Assembly (NCBI GenBank): GCA_934541205.1 | Contig: CAKTDK010000001.1 | Span: 1-56,466 of the forward strand | Reading direction: 5' to 3' | Length of the DNA stretch: 56,466 bases | Source: an uncultured Eubacteriales bacterium | GTDB lineage: Bacteria; Bacillota; Clostridia; Oscillospirales; RGIG7773 | Position numbers and translations under genes: made by a program | In this document: piece by piece, positions 9,808 through 19,328 of the stretch | Position numbering within the stretch: the first letter of the stretch is position 1 | How the letters are laid out: every line of letters begins with the position of its first letter | The notes under the pieces: generated by a model | The model's database searches: none | Told to the model about the DNA's origin: nothing | The model's input: only the letters and a program-made list of their open reading frames with translations

Positions 9808-9938
9808 AATTCATTCTCCTTTAAATATGAAAAATTTCTATAATTTTATCGTAAAAATATTTATAAATCAATAGTTTTTACAATGGTATTTTTTTATTAA
9901 ATCAGCTCTTTACAAAATAATATAAAAATACTATAATT

Positions 9939-9955
9939 ATTTAGCTAAACTAAAT
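9939..9955. promoter_or_regulatory. Candidate PadR operator
   Basis: Dyad ATTTAG-ctaaa-CTAAAT, which also contains the palindrome TTTAGCTAAA, about 43 bases before the padR-like start. PadR-family proteins commonly bind such dyads in their own promoters; the assignment is by position and symmetry. Confidence 0.5.
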
Positions 9956-9997
9956 AGTTATATAAAATATTGGGATTATTGTGAAAGAGGGAAAAAC

Positions 9998-10327
9998 GTG
10001 GATAATTTGAAAGTACAGCAGTTAAAAAAAGGGACATTAGAGATGATTTTATTATCTTTGATTGAAAATTATAATTGTTCGTATGGATACGCTATACTGA
10101 ATGCTTTAGATCAAATGGGAGAGGATTGCTTTAGAAATCCGAAGGCCGGTACGGTGTACCCTGTATTATACAGACTTGAAGCTCAGAATTTAATAAAAGC
10201 GGTTGATGAGCAAACAGATTTATCGACTAAAAGAAAATATGAATTAACCCCTCAAGGGAAAAAAGCTCTTAAAAATATGATTGAAAATTGGAAGCACTAT
10301 ATTTCGGTTGTAAATAAATTTATATAG
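9998..10327 (+). CDS. PadR-family transcriptional regulator
   Basis: 109 aa with GTG start behind AAGAGGG. Typical PadR winged helix: LKKGTLEMILLSLIE, then YGYAILNALDQMG, then GTVYPVLYRLEAQNLI and a wing with KRKYELTPQGKKAL. Short single-domain type (PadR subfamily 2). First of three co-oriented genes; PadR regulators next to HAAS-domain membrane proteins are a recurrent Firmicutes pair that senses envelope or antimicrobial stress. Confidence 0.92.
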   Translation: MDNLKVQQLKKGTLEMILLSLIENYNCSYGYAILNALDQMGEDCFRNPKAGTVYPVLYRLEAQNLIKAVDEQTDLSTKRKYELTPQGKKALKNMIENWKHYISVVNKFI

Positions 10328-10343
10328 GAAAGAGGTTTTTGTT

Positions 10344-10820
10344 ATGGATAAATATTTAAAAAAATTTAAAAAGGCTTTAAAAGTTAATTCTAAACTTAAG
10401 AAAAAAATAGTAAGCGATATACGCGCTGATTTTGAAATGCATATTGCTAACGGCAATACCGTAGAACAGACTATTAAAAAATTAGGAAACCCGAAAGAAG
10501 CAGCTGAAGAATTTAACCAAAACTATCCGGAATATAAAGTTAATGCTAAAAAACGGATTTTGAGTATACTGACTATGGTTTTTGCTTTAGTTTCAATTAT
10601 ATGTTTATTAATTGGGATTATAGGAAAATTTGCTTATTTAGAAAATAAACAAATATCGCATATAGGAGGAGTTGATTTGCCTACAGAAATTTTTATAGTT
10701 TCCGAACCAATTTCTGCATTAACAATTTTTGACGGACTGATAAAAATATCAATGATAATATTTGCTGCGGTAATCTTATGTATAGTTTATCTTTTAATAA
10801 AGTTTAGGAAAAAACGTTAA
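10344..10820 (+). CDS. HAAS-domain (DUF1700-like) membrane protein
   Basis: 158 aa. The N-terminal ~65 residues form a charged helical domain of the HAAS type (LGNPKEAAEEFNQNY near its end); two hydrophobic segments follow (about 75-98 and 135-152), so it is an inner-membrane protein with a short outside loop. It starts 16 bases after padR and is followed 12 bases later by a lipoprotein gene. HAAS proteins are thought to work with PadR regulators in signalling; the ligand is unknown. Confidence 0.78.
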   Translation: MDKYLKKFKKALKVNSKLKKKIVSDIRADFEMHIANGNTVEQTIKKLGNPKEAAEEFNQNYPEYKVNAKKRILSILTMVFALVSIICLLIGIIGKFAYLENKQISHIGGVDLPTEIFIVSEPISALTIFDGLIKISMIIFAAVILCIVYLLIKFRKKR

Positions 10821-10832
10821 GGAGTATTAGTG

Positions 10833-11258
10833 ATGAAAAGAATATGTTTTTTATTTTTACTTATAATTTGGCTGACAAGCTGTAAGGGTATAGAGAATAT
10901 TCCTAAAATTGATGAATATATTTGGACTATGACAACGGTTCAAGGCGGAGAGGATGGTTCTGTAATTGCCTGCGCTTCGTCAGAAACGGATATTTATAAA
11001 AATGTAAAAGAGCTTACTTTAAATTGTGAGGCAAAAAACGGAAAGCTTGAAATAAAAGATTCTGCAAACAATAAAAGCTATATGGGCACATACGTTATAG
11101 AGAAAAACAGTCCTGAATCTGTAATTTACAAAGTTGTGATTGAAAATACTGAGGGATATGCAACTTGCGGAGTAACAACGTATTTGGATGAGAGCAAAAG
11201 TCCTGTATTTATTATTGCAATTAATAATTATACATTGAATTTTAAACCTGTAATATAA
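10833..11258 (+). CDS. Small lipoprotein of unknown function
   Basis: 141 aa. A lipoprotein signal MKRICFLFLLIIWLTSC ends in lipobox LTSC, so it should be lipid-anchored outside. The mature part is beta-rich (repeated short strands, GTYVIEKNS, VVIENTEGYA) and resembles small lipocalin-like or immunity-type lipoproteins, though I recognise no family. ATG 10833 is chosen over GTG 10830 because AAGGAG then sits 8 bases away. Last gene of the padR cluster, so likely the regulated output. Confidence 0.75.
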   Translation: MKRICFLFLLIIWLTSCKGIENIPKIDEYIWTMTTVQGGEDGSVIACASSETDIYKNVKELTLNCEAKNGKLEIKDSANNKSYMGTYVIEKNSPESVIYKVVIENTEGYATCGVTTYLDESKSPVFIIAINNYTLNFKPVI

Positions 11259-11268
11259 GCATAGAATA

Positions 11269-11312
11269 AGTGCAGATGTCAGAGTTAATTACTCTTTGAC
11301 AACTGCACTTTT
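11269..11312 (+). terminator. Terminator between the lipoprotein gene and rnr
   Basis: Interrupted long stem with outer arms AGTGCAG and CTGCACT, then TTTTA. It lies between convergent genes. Confidence 0.75.
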
Positions 11313-11357
11313 ATGGTTTTAAATATAACCGCCTAAAATATGGACAGCCTATTTGAT

Positions 11358-13442
11358 TTAAATTTCTTCAAAAGGAATAAAATCAATCTGACGGTTTGTT
11401 ATATCTGATTTTACAAGCTGAACGCATATTTTATCTCCAAGACGATATGTTTTTCCGCTTCTTTGGCCTTTAAGCATAAGACTATCTTCAATATATTCAT
11501 AGTAATCGTCTTTTAAATCACTTATATGGACAAGACCTTCAATGGTATTTGGCAGCTGAACAAAAAAACCAAAATCCGAAACTCCGGATATTACGGCAGA
11601 AAAAACTTCTCCGATTTTATCGGACATATAATCCGCCATATAAAGCTTATCAATATCTCTTTCGGCATTTTTGGCGTTGTATTCTCTTGAACTGGATCTT
11701 TCCGAGGTGCTGTCTGCAAAATCTTCAAAATGAGAAAGATTTTCATCATTCAATTCTCCGTCAAGATGCATTTTAAGCATACGATGGACGGCAAGGTCAG
11801 GATATCTTCTTATAGGAGAAGTAAAATGAAGATAATATTGAAGATTAAGCCCGAAGTGGCCAAGACAGGTACTGTCGTATCTTGCTTTTTGCATTGTGCG
11901 AAGTGCTATAGCGGATAAGACAGGTTCCAAATCCGTTCCTTTTATGCTTTCAAGCAGCATTTCTATTGATGAAGAATATAATTTTCCCTGATGAGTTTTT
12001 ATTTTTATACCTAAAAGCTTTGCAATTCTTATAAGCCTTTGGGTTTTTGCTTCATCAGGTTCTTCATGAACACGGTAAACGCATGGAATATAAGTGAAAA
12101 ACATATACTTTGCAACACTTTCATTTGCTAAAATCATAAAGTTTTCTATTATCCTGTCGGATTTTCCCCGTTCTCTTGGAACTATATCCGCAATTTTATC
12201 ATTTTCAATAATAATTTTTGCTTCGGGAATATCAAAGTCAAGAGTGCCTCTTTTCTTTTTCTGTTTGTCAAGAAGATTGGAAAGTTCATCAATAAGAAAA
12301 ATTTCATCTGTAAGGTCTTTGTATTTTTCTTTTATTTCTTCAGAAGCTTTTCCGTCGAGGATATCGTTTATTTCGGAATAAATACCTTTTATTTTTGATT
12401 TTATAAAAGATTTTTTTATACTGTAATCAATAACTTCTCCGTTTTTGTTTACAGTCATAAAGCAGGACATTGTAAGTCTTATTTCACCCGGATTTAAAGA
12501 ACATATAAAATTTGAAAGCTCAAAGGGCAGCATCGGAACTACCTGATCGGCAAAATATACGCTGGTTCCTCTGTAAAAAGCCTCCAGATCTAAAGGAGTA
12601 TTTTCCGTTACATAATGAGAAACATCGGCTATATGAACTGAAAGCTCATAATTTTCTCCGACTTTTTTTACTAATATTGCGTCGTCAAGATCTTTTGCGT
12701 CTTTTGAATCTATGGTGAATATTTTTTCGTCTGTTAAATCAATACGATTTTTCAAATCTTCTTTTAAAACGCCTTTTTTAAATATATTTTTGGCTTGATT
12801 TAACGCTTCAGAAGGATAAGCGTCATATATGTCATAAGAGGCTAAAATGGCTTTGTAATTTGATCTTAAATCTCTGTCGGGGCCAAAAATAGTTTGGATT
12901 TTTCCCTCATGATTTCCTTTTTCCTTGTAAGAAGTGATTTTGCAAAGCACCTTATCATATTGTTTTGCTCCGTTTGAATACCTTTCCGGAATAAAAACTT
13001 CTGCGGATCTTGACCCTTCGCCTTTAACTATACCGCCGTTTTTCAGCTCTCTGTAGGTTCCTATTACGGTTTCGGTATTTCTTTTAAGTATTTTTACTAT
13101 TTGGGCTTTGTTTTTGCCTTTGCCTATAATACTGCACAGAACGGTATCACCGCTCATTGCGCCTTTATCCTGACCTTTCGGAACTTCAAAGTCTTTATTT
13201 TGTATTTTTAATTTTCCGCCGTTTTTTAAGGACACAAATTCTCCGGTATATAAATCCATAAATTCGGGAGGGCAAAGCTTACCTTTTTTTGTATACATAA
13301 GATCGCCGTTTTCCGTCATTTTGGGAATAAGAGAAAAAAACTCGGCATATTGGCTGTCATTTAAGCCGAGTTTTTCAATGATTTCTTCAATTTTTAACGG
13401 TTTTTTTATTTCATCAAAACAATTGAGTATTTGGGTTTTCAT
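11358..13442 (-). CDS. rnr: Ribonuclease R (RNB-family 3'-5' exoribonuclease)
   Basis: 694 aa, normal length. A short N-terminal helical domain and cold-shock-like OB domains lead to the RNB catalytic domain, with the acidic cluster in TIDSKDAKDLDDAI and the late signature HFTSPIRRYPDL; a C-terminal S1 domain (GVSDFGFFVQL, GLVHISDL) follows. It degrades structured RNA from the 3' end, in rRNA quality control and trans-translation. There is no smpB or secG directly beside it, unlike in many Firmicutes. Downstream of a DtxR-type gene on the same strand with a 65-base gap. Confidence 0.96.
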   Translation of the reverse strand: MKTQILNCFDEIKKPLKIEEIIEKLGLNDSQYAEFFSLIPKMTENGDLMYTKKGKLCPPEFMDLYTGEFVSLKNGGKLKIQNKDFEVPKGQDKGAMSGDTVLCSIIGKGKNKAQIVKILKRNTETVIGTYRELKNGGIVKGEGSRSAEVFIPERYSNGAKQYDKVLCKITSYKEKGNHEGKIQTIFGPDRDLRSNYKAILASYDIYDAYPSEALNQAKNIFKKGVLKEDLKNRIDLTDEKIFTIDSKDAKDLDDAILVKKVGENYELSVHIADVSHYVTENTPLDLEAFYRGTSVYFADQVVPMLPFELSNFICSLNPGEIRLTMSCFMTVNKNGEVIDYSIKKSFIKSKIKGIYSEINDILDGKASEEIKEKYKDLTDEIFLIDELSNLLDKQKKKRGTLDFDIPEAKIIIENDKIADIVPRERGKSDRIIENFMILANESVAKYMFFTYIPCVYRVHEEPDEAKTQRLIRIAKLLGIKIKTHQGKLYSSSIEMLLESIKGTDLEPVLSAIALRTMQKARYDSTCLGHFGLNLQYYLHFTSPIRRYPDLAVHRMLKMHLDGELNDENLSHFEDFADSTSERSSSREYNAKNAERDIDKLYMADYMSDKIGEVFSAVISGVSDFGFFVQLPNTIEGLVHISDLKDDYYEYIEDSLMLKGQRSGKTYRLGDKICVQLVKSDITNRQIDFIPFEEI

Positions 13443-13507
13443 ATTTTTCCGCCTTTCAGGCTTTTAAGGTTTGGTATATAAGTATTTTTACGCTTTTTGA
13501 TATAAAA

Positions 13508-13888
13508 TTATACGGATTTTTCCGCTTTTTTTTGAACGTGTTTTTTTATCATATTAAAGCTTTCTTCGCTTATAACATGCTCAATTCTGCAAGCGTCATA
13601 AACGGCAGTTTTTTCATTTACGCCAAGACGGATAAGCCAGCTTGAAAGAAGATTATGTCGTTCATACATCTTTTCAGCAATTTTAAGTCCTTTTTGAGTA
13701 AGAGTAATAAAGCCTGCCGTATCAACATTTATAAAACCGTTTTCACGAAGGTTTTTCATTGCAACGCTGACGCTTGGTTTTGAAAAATTCAGTTCGTTTA
13801 CTATATCGATAGAACGCACTTGTGATTTGGTTTTGCTTAAGATAAGAATAGTTTCAAGATAATTTTCGGCAGATTCCTGTATTTTCAT
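13508..13888 (-). CDS. Second DtxR/MntR-family metal-dependent regulator
   Basis: 126 aa. Winged helix ESAENYLETILILSKT followed by NFSKPSVSVAMKNLRENGFI, then the dimer/metal domain ERHNLLSSWLIRLG and DACRIEHVIS, which holds the His/Glu/Cys ligands seen in manganese-type members. It matches the core family better than the regulator beside feoAB. Its target is not evident: neighbours are rnr downstream and a PPC-domain gene 18 bases upstream on the same strand. Confidence 0.9.
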   Translation of the reverse strand: MKIQESAENYLETILILSKTKSQVRSIDIVNELNFSKPSVSVAMKNLRENGFINVDTAGFITLTQKGLKIAEKMYERHNLLSSWLIRLGVNEKTAVYDACRIEHVISEESFNMIKKHVQKKAEKSV

Positions 13889-13906
13889 TTTTTGTCCTCC
13901 AAAAAA

Positions 13907-14326
13907 TTAAAAATCAATAATATTAAGACCTGTTTCATCATCAAAAATACGGTCTATAAATCCGTCCATTATATTGATGAATATTTCGCAGGTTCCGCTT
14001 ATTACAGCTTCGTTTAAATGCCCTCCGAAAGCGTTTCCTTTTTCGTCTCCGAAAGCGGCGTGAAGGTGAAGATACAGCTTTTCGTCTTTTTGGGAGATAC
14101 TTCCCATTAAATTAATAAGCTCCAGCTCTTTTTCAATTACAGTTGATATATAAGTTCTTTTTTCAACCTCGTAAAGTCCGATTTTAATCTTGTCGCAGGC
14201 GCCGATTGCCTGTATTGTTCCAGATTTGATATTATATTCTTTGCAAAGCTTTTCTATGGAAGAGACTATTTCTTCTCCTCTGTTAAGACGCACTGCAAGT
14301 ATATTGTTAAATAATTTGCTTTTCAT
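13907..14326 (-). CDS. PPC/DUF296-domain protein
   Basis: 139 aa, a single PPC domain: opening RLNRGEEIVSSIEKLC, then IQAIGACDKIKIGLY, a central LHLHAAFGD with conserved His residues that bind a metal in trimeric bacterial PPC proteins, and GGHLNEAVISGTCEI. Bacterial members are trimers of unclear function, often described as DNA-binding by analogy with plant AT-hook proteins, though no AT-hook is present here. It lies 13 bases after the GH3 gene and 18 before the DtxR-type gene, so the block may be co-transcribed. Confidence 0.85.
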   Translation of the reverse strand: MKSKLFNNILAVRLNRGEEIVSSIEKLCKEYNIKSGTIQAIGACDKIKIGLYEVEKRTYISTVIEKELELINLMGSISQKDEKLYLHLHAAFGDEKGNAFGGHLNEAVISGTCEIFINIMDGFIDRIFDDETGLNIIDF

Positions 14327-14338
14327 ATTATACTCCTT

Positions 14339-16503
14339 TTATATCGCTTTAATTGTTACAGAAAGCTCTTTTGCTTTAATGCTGTCGGAGCCCGCCATAA
14401 TCTCAAATTCGCCTTCTTCAAGAACATAGCTGTTATCAGGCAATACGATAAAAAATTCCTTAACAGGAATGGTAAGTTTAACGGTTTTTTTCTCACCGGG
14501 CTCAAGATGAACTTTTTCAAAAGCTTTAAGTTCTGTAACAGGAGTCATTATGCTGCTTATTTTATCGTTTATGTAAACCTGAACTGTTTCAAATCCTGAA
14601 ATTTTGCCTGTATTTTTAACATCAACAAAAACATCAATAAAAGGCGTATCTTTTGAAAATTCGTTTACTGATGTTTTTAAATTTGAATATTCAAAAGACG
14701 TATAGCTAAGTCCAAATCCGAAGGGGAATAAAGGTTCTTTTTCAACGTCAATATATTTTCCTCCATGCCAGCCTGCAAAATTGTTATAATAAACAGGGAG
14801 CTGACCTGTGCTTCTTGGAAATGATATGGGAAGTTTTCCGCTTGGATTTACATCACCGAACAAAATTTCCGCTGCCGCTGTTCCTCCAAGCATTCCGCTG
14901 TTAAACGTTTCCAAAAGTGCGTCTGAATATTCAAGTACTTTATCAAATACCAAAGGTTTGCAGTTTACAAGAATTGTAACCAAAGGCTTGCCTGTTTCTT
15001 TAAGAGATTTGATAAAATCATTTTGAATTCCGGAAAGTTCTAAATTACTGCGGTCTTTTTGTTCGCCGTTTTGAGAAACGTCATCTCCTATTACCGCAAT
15101 TATTAAATCGCATTCTTTTGCTTTTTCCAAAGCTTTTGATACATTTGAAAAATCATTTCCTTTTATTTCACAGCCTTTTTCATAAAGAACTTTAATATTT
15201 TCTTTTTCGGCTCTGTTTTCAATTCCCGTTTTCATTGTATAATACGGCGTTTCGGGAACTGCATTCGGTTCAGGGTTAGGATGAGTAAAGAAGGTCCAGT
15301 CTCCGTATTGGGCTTGTATGTTGTCTGCGTTTGGGCCTGTAACAAGAATTTTCTTGACTTTTTTTGTATCGATAGGTAAAAGTTTATTATTTTTCAAAAG
15401 AGTCATACTTTGACGGGTAAGTTCAAGATTTGTATCAAGGTGCTTTTTGCAGGCAAAAACAGACTTTTCTGGCATGTCAAAGGGTTTGTCAAAAAGGCCA
15501 AGGGAGAATTTTTGTTTAAGGATTCTCAGCACCGCGTCGTTTAAAATTTCTATGTCAAGCTCTTTGTTTTTAAAAATATCTACAGCAATATCATAGTATT
15601 CAAAACCGTCATTATCATATCATTTCCGGCGGAAAGTGATTTTTTTACGGCGTCGTTCATATTTTCGCAGACAAACTGATGTTTTACAAGAGATGCAGGG
15701 GTTTCCCAGTCGGTTACAATCATACCGTCAAATTTAAGTTCATCTTTTAAAATTTCTTTGACCATACGCTTGTTTATTGCGACAGGAACGCTGTCTATTG
15801 ACTGGTAGCTTGTCATTACGGTTGCGCATCCTGCTTCAACCGCCTTTTCAAAAGGAGGAAGAAAGACTTCCCGGATTTTTCTTTCCGTAAGCTGACTGTC
15901 GTAAGCGTCCCGGCCTCCTGTGCTTTCGCCGTAGCCTATATAATGTTTTGCGCAGGCGAGGATATTGCCGTTTTCGGATAAATCTCCTTGATATCCTTCT
16001 ATCATAGCTCTTCCGAGCTCTCCGATAAGATATGAATCTTCTCCGAAGGTTTCGTCTATTCTGCCCCAGCGGAGATCTCTTCCTATACATAAAACGGGAG
16101 AAAAAGTCCAGTGAATAAAATCAGCTCTGGATTCTTTTGCGCTTGCTTTTGCGGATTCTTTTATAAGATTTCTGTTAAAACTCTGAGCCATAGCAAGCTG
16201 AGAGGGAAAAACAGTAGCTTTTTTGTTGAAAGCATGTCCGTGTATACAGTCAACGCCGAATAAAAGAGGAATTCCCAGCCTTGTTTTTAAAGCAAGAGTT
16301 TGAAGCTTTTCGGGAATACCTGATATACAGTGTAGAAAAGAACCGATATTTCTTTTTTCTATCCATTCGCACGCTTTTTCAAAATCCATCATGTTATAAG
16401 GAAGCTGAACGGTTTGTCCTACTTTTTCTTCAATGGTCATTTCATTAAGTAAAAGTCTTGCTCTTTCTTCAGGAGAAAGATGTGGATCTTTATAACTTGC
16501 CAT
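14339..16503 (-). pseudogene. GH3 beta-glucosidase, split by a -1 frameshift
   Basis: A GH3 enzyme of about 721 aa when the frame is repaired. The first frame (ATG 16503, MASYKDPHLS) gives the (beta/alpha)8 domain with KHYIGYGES and the nucleophile Asp in IVTDWETP; it then reads into a stop near 15580. The other frame continues without a gap (YYDIAVDIFKNKEL, then LRILKQKFSLGLFD), followed by the alpha/beta sandwich (VIGDD) and a C-terminal fibronectin-III-like domain. The break coincides with an A4 run on the plus strand (15602-15605), where one more base restores the frame. No signal peptide, so a cytosolic glycosidase. Recent mutation or a sequencing error are equally possible. Confidence 0.88.
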
Positions 16504-16649
16504 GGTTTTATTTCCTTTTCTTTAAAATTTATTATATCATAAGGCTATCATATTACTAAATAAAAATCAATATAGAGCAGGCTTATTATTTTTTAAGATA
16601 ACCACTTTTTTAGTTATATTAAATTTATTCGAAAAAATTGATTAAAAAC

Positions 16650-16975
16650 TGTCAATGCCAATCAAAAAAGGATTGGCATTCTTTTGTCATTGACAAGGAA
16701 GTATTAGTTATGAAAAATCTTTTGTTCCTGTCATTGGGAAGAAATGAAGTTATGAAGAATTTTTTGTTTTTGCCATTCTTAGAGAACAAAGTTCTCGAAG
16801 AATCTGATAAAGGTAAGGAAGAGATTCCCCATTTTATTCGGAGTGACAAAAGAATAATTTGAATGATAAATAAAAAAGAAGATTCCTCACATATGTTCGG
16901 AATGCCAGTAAGAATACTCGGAACGACAAATAAAAAGAGTAGATTTCTCAATTCATTCGCCAATGACAATAAGGA
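16650..16975. repeat. Cluster of degenerate short palindromic repeats in a 679-bp gap
   Basis: The gap 16504-17182 holds no convincing gene. At 16650-16695 there is a nested palindrome: outer arms TGTCAATG/CATTGACA, inner arms AATGCCAATC/GATTGGCATT. Further copies of pieces like CATTCTTAGAG, CGAAGAATCT, GAGATTCC and TTCGGAGTGACA/TTCGGAATGCCA follow in both orientations. They resemble the widespread GTCATTCTGAGCG...GAAGAATCT type of interspersed repeat. Apparent ORFs here arise from the repeats. Confidence 0.65.
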
Positions 16976-17130
16976 AATGTTAATGTTATGAATGATATAA
17001 ATAATGTTCCTAAAGCTATATAAACAACGTTAAAAATTATACAGAAGCAGTGGTCACGGTGATAGGGAAAGGAAAACTTGCAGTAACGTAATAACAATTA
17101 AAAAAAAGTTAATTAACAAGTAAAAATATA

Positions 17131-17156
17131 AAAAGTCCGGCCGCAGCCGGACTTTT
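17131..17156. terminator. Strong terminator after the tmrB-like gene
   Basis: Perfect AAAAGTCCGGC / GCCGGACTTTT stem with a 4-base loop; T-rich on both strands, so it can act in either direction. It ends the minus-strand trmL-degV-tmrB set. Confidence 0.9.
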
Positions 17157-17182
17157 TTGACAGATTTATAGAAATTTAAATT

Positions 17183-17773
17183 TTACTGTTTTCTAATAAA
17201 ATTAGACTGAGTTTTTAACATATTTATCTTTTGTTTTATTGCGTTATCTCTTTTTTTGAGAGGAATATTCAAAATGGAAGCTATTTCTTCTGCAACATCA
17301 GGAATGCTTTTTTTGTCTGTGTATATTTTATTTTCAAAAATTTCGTTTTCAAAGGCTTTAAGACATATATCTATTCTTTTGTAAGCCCATGAGTTTTTAA
17401 ATTCAAAGCGTTTTCTCAGCCTTTTTTTCAAAGTTTCTTTTTCTGCGTATAAGACAAAATGGAAAACGGAGATATTATTTTCGCGAAGCTTTGAAATAAT
17501 TTCTTTATAGTACTGCGGATTTACAATTGTCATGGGAACTATGATTATTCCGTCATAATTTTGAGAAATACTCAAGAGCATTTTAAAACTTATCTCTCGC
17601 CATAAAGGATCATCTTGAAAGTCTTCTTTATGAAGGAAAGAAGGCTGATTTTTTCTTAAAAAATAACCTGCGTTTTCCGCATCATATAAAAAAGAGCGTT
17701 CAGTTCTTCTGTAAAGTTCGGCGCAGGTTTGAGTTTTTCCTGCGCCCCATGCTCCGTTTATCCATATAATCAT
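17183..17773 (-). CDS. tmrB: TmrB-like P-loop protein
   Basis: 196 aa. Opens with MIIWINGAWGAGKT, a Walker A close to that of Bacillus TmrB, followed by conserved stretches PLWREISFKML, IIVPMTIVNP and KNSWAYKRID that I recognise from TmrB. TmrB is an ATP-binding, membrane-associated protein that confers tunicamycin resistance, presumably by binding the drug; in genomes without selection the native role is unclear. Its start overlaps the degV stop by 4 bases (ATGA), so they are translationally coupled. Confidence 0.82.
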   Translation of the reverse strand: MIIWINGAWGAGKTQTCAELYRRTERSFLYDAENAGYFLRKNQPSFLHKEDFQDDPLWREISFKMLLSISQNYDGIIIVPMTIVNPQYYKEIISKLRENNISVFHFVLYAEKETLKKRLRKRFEFKNSWAYKRIDICLKAFENEIFENKIYTDKKSIPDVAEEIASILNIPLKKRDNAIKQKINMLKTQSNFIRKQ

Positions 17774-18645
17774 CTTTGTTTACCGTAGTAGCTTATTCCG
17801 ATAGTAACGGGGCCTGCATTTAACGAAATAGAACTTCCAAACATGGAAAATCGAATTTCAAGATTTCCTCCGAATTCTTCTTTTAAGGCCTTTTCCAAAA
17901 TTTTATGGTCGTCGCCTATATCACCGTAAGCAATGTCTATAACCTGACTTTCGATATTAACGGCATTTTCTTTAACAAGTTCGACAAGCTTTGGAACAAT
18001 CTGATTTTGACCTCTGAATTTTGAAATAATTGTGGAAACGCCGTCCACCATATAAATTATAGGCTTTAAACCCAAAACCCCGCCTAAAAGCGCAGCGGCG
18101 CAGGAAATCCGTCCTGATTTTCTTGCAAAATCCAAAGTATAGGGTATAAAAAGTATTTCCACTTGTTTTGCTCTTTCGGATATAATACGGCATATTTCAG
18201 AAAATGCAACTTTTTCATCTCTCATTTTTACGCAGTCCATAACAAGGCGTCCGTAGCCTATTGAATAGGTTTTTGCGTCTATCAACACTATTTCACATTG
18301 ATTGTTATGTTTTTTATCAAACATTTCTTTTGCTATAAAAGCGCTTTGATATGTTCCGCTTCCCGAAGAACAAATAGGAATGCAGATAATTTTATTGTAT
18401 CCGTTTTCAAAAGCTTTTTCAAAAGCTTCAAGCCATCTTATATGAGTTATTTGAGTAGTGGTAGGCATAGAAGATGAAAGATTTTGAAGATATTTAAGAA
18501 AATCTTGCTTTTTTATATCAAACTGCTCTCTTTTATCTTCTCCGTCTATATTGACTATTATCGGGAGCATATCAACGTCAAGCTCCAATGCTTTTTGATA
18601 ATCTATATCGCATGCGGTATCTGTAATAATTTTAATTTTTTCCAA
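17770..18645 (-). CDS. DegV-family fatty-acid-binding protein
   Basis: 291 aa. N-terminal motif ITDTACDID, then STTTQI-like TTTQITH, CSSGSGTYQSA and a C-terminal domain with ARKSGRISC: the standard DegV two-domain fold that buries one fatty acid. Firmicutes DegV/FakB proteins feed exogenous fatty acids to the FakA kinase; no fakA is in view. Middle gene of trmL-degV-tmrB. Confidence 0.92.
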   Translation of the reverse strand: MEKIKIITDTACDIDYQKALELDVDMLPIIVNIDGEDKREQFDIKKQDFLKYLQNLSSSMPTTTQITHIRWLEAFEKAFENGYNKIICIPICSSGSGTYQSAFIAKEMFDKKHNNQCEIVLIDAKTYSIGYGRLVMDCVKMRDEKVAFSEICRIISERAKQVEILFIPYTLDFARKSGRISCAAALLGGVLGLKPIIYMVDGVSTIISKFRGQNQIVPKLVELVKENAVNIESQVIDIAYGDIGDDHKILEKALKEEFGGNLEIRFSMFGSSISLNAGPVTIGISYYGKQR

Positions 18646-18669
18646 AATAAAATTCCCCCTGTTTTTATA

Positions 18670-19164
18670 TTAGTCCCAGCTGAATTTTGTGAGTTCACCT
18701 TTAAGAGAAAGCTGTTCAAAATTATGCTGACGAAGAAATTCATAAGCTATGATTGCGACACTGTTTGACAAATTAAGACTTCGGGTTTCGCGGTTCATAG
18801 GTATTCTTATACAAAAATCACGGTTTTTATACAAAAGAGCCTCGTCAAGACCTTTTGTTTCTTTTCCAAAAAGAATATATGCGTTTTCGGGATAACTTAT
18901 ATCGCTGTAGGTATTGAGTCCTTTTGTAGTAGCATAATAAAAAACACCATTTTTATTTTTATCAAAAAACTCGTCAATATTATCATAATAGGTTATATCG
19001 AGATATTTCCAGTAATCAAGCCCCGCTCTTTTCAGATGTTTATCGTCTACGGAAAAGCCGAGAGGTCTTATAAGATGAAGCTTTGAATTTGTTACTGCGC
19101 AGGTTCTTGCAATATTGCCTGCGTTTTGAGGTATTTCAGGTTCAACTAAAACGATATTGAGCAA
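18670..19164 (-). CDS. trmL: tRNA (cytidine(34)-2'-O)-methyltransferase TrmL
   Basis: 164 aa, a minimal SPOUT methyltransferase. Motif 1 is EPEIPQNAGNIARTC, motif 2 LFGKETKGL, motif 3 IPMNRETRSLNLSNSVAI, which forms the trefoil-knot SAM pocket. It methylates the wobble 2'-OH of tRNA-Leu isoacceptors. First gene of a three-gene minus-strand set, 24 bases before degV, and divergent from secA. Confidence 0.95.
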   Translation of the reverse strand: MLNIVLVEPEIPQNAGNIARTCAVTNSKLHLIRPLGFSVDDKHLKRAGLDYWKYLDITYYDNIDEFFDKNKNGVFYYATTKGLNTYSDISYPENAYILFGKETKGLDEALLYKNRDFCIRIPMNRETRSLNLSNSVAIIAYEFLRQHNFEQLSLKGELTKFSWD

Positions 19165-19328
19165 AAAAATCCCTTCTTCATTGAGTTAATCGTTCTTTAA
19201 TAATACTATAAATAATAATTTTAAGCAATAATTTTTCCCTATATATGAAATATGTTCACAAAAAATTAATGTTTTTACTTTTTTTTTATAGTATAATAGC
19301 AGTTAGAATATAAAGAGGTGTATAAAAT

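Noticed and set aside
15585..15612. Programmed -1 frameshifting in the GH3 gene
   Set aside because: The site (GTTTTG context) is not a standard slippery heptamer, I see no downstream stem or pseudoknot, and GH3 genes are not known to use recoding.
16652..16969. A 105-codon open frame on the minus strand in the repeat-rich gap
   Set aside because: Its sequence follows the palindromic repeats, it lacks a ribosome binding site, and its composition is not protein-like.
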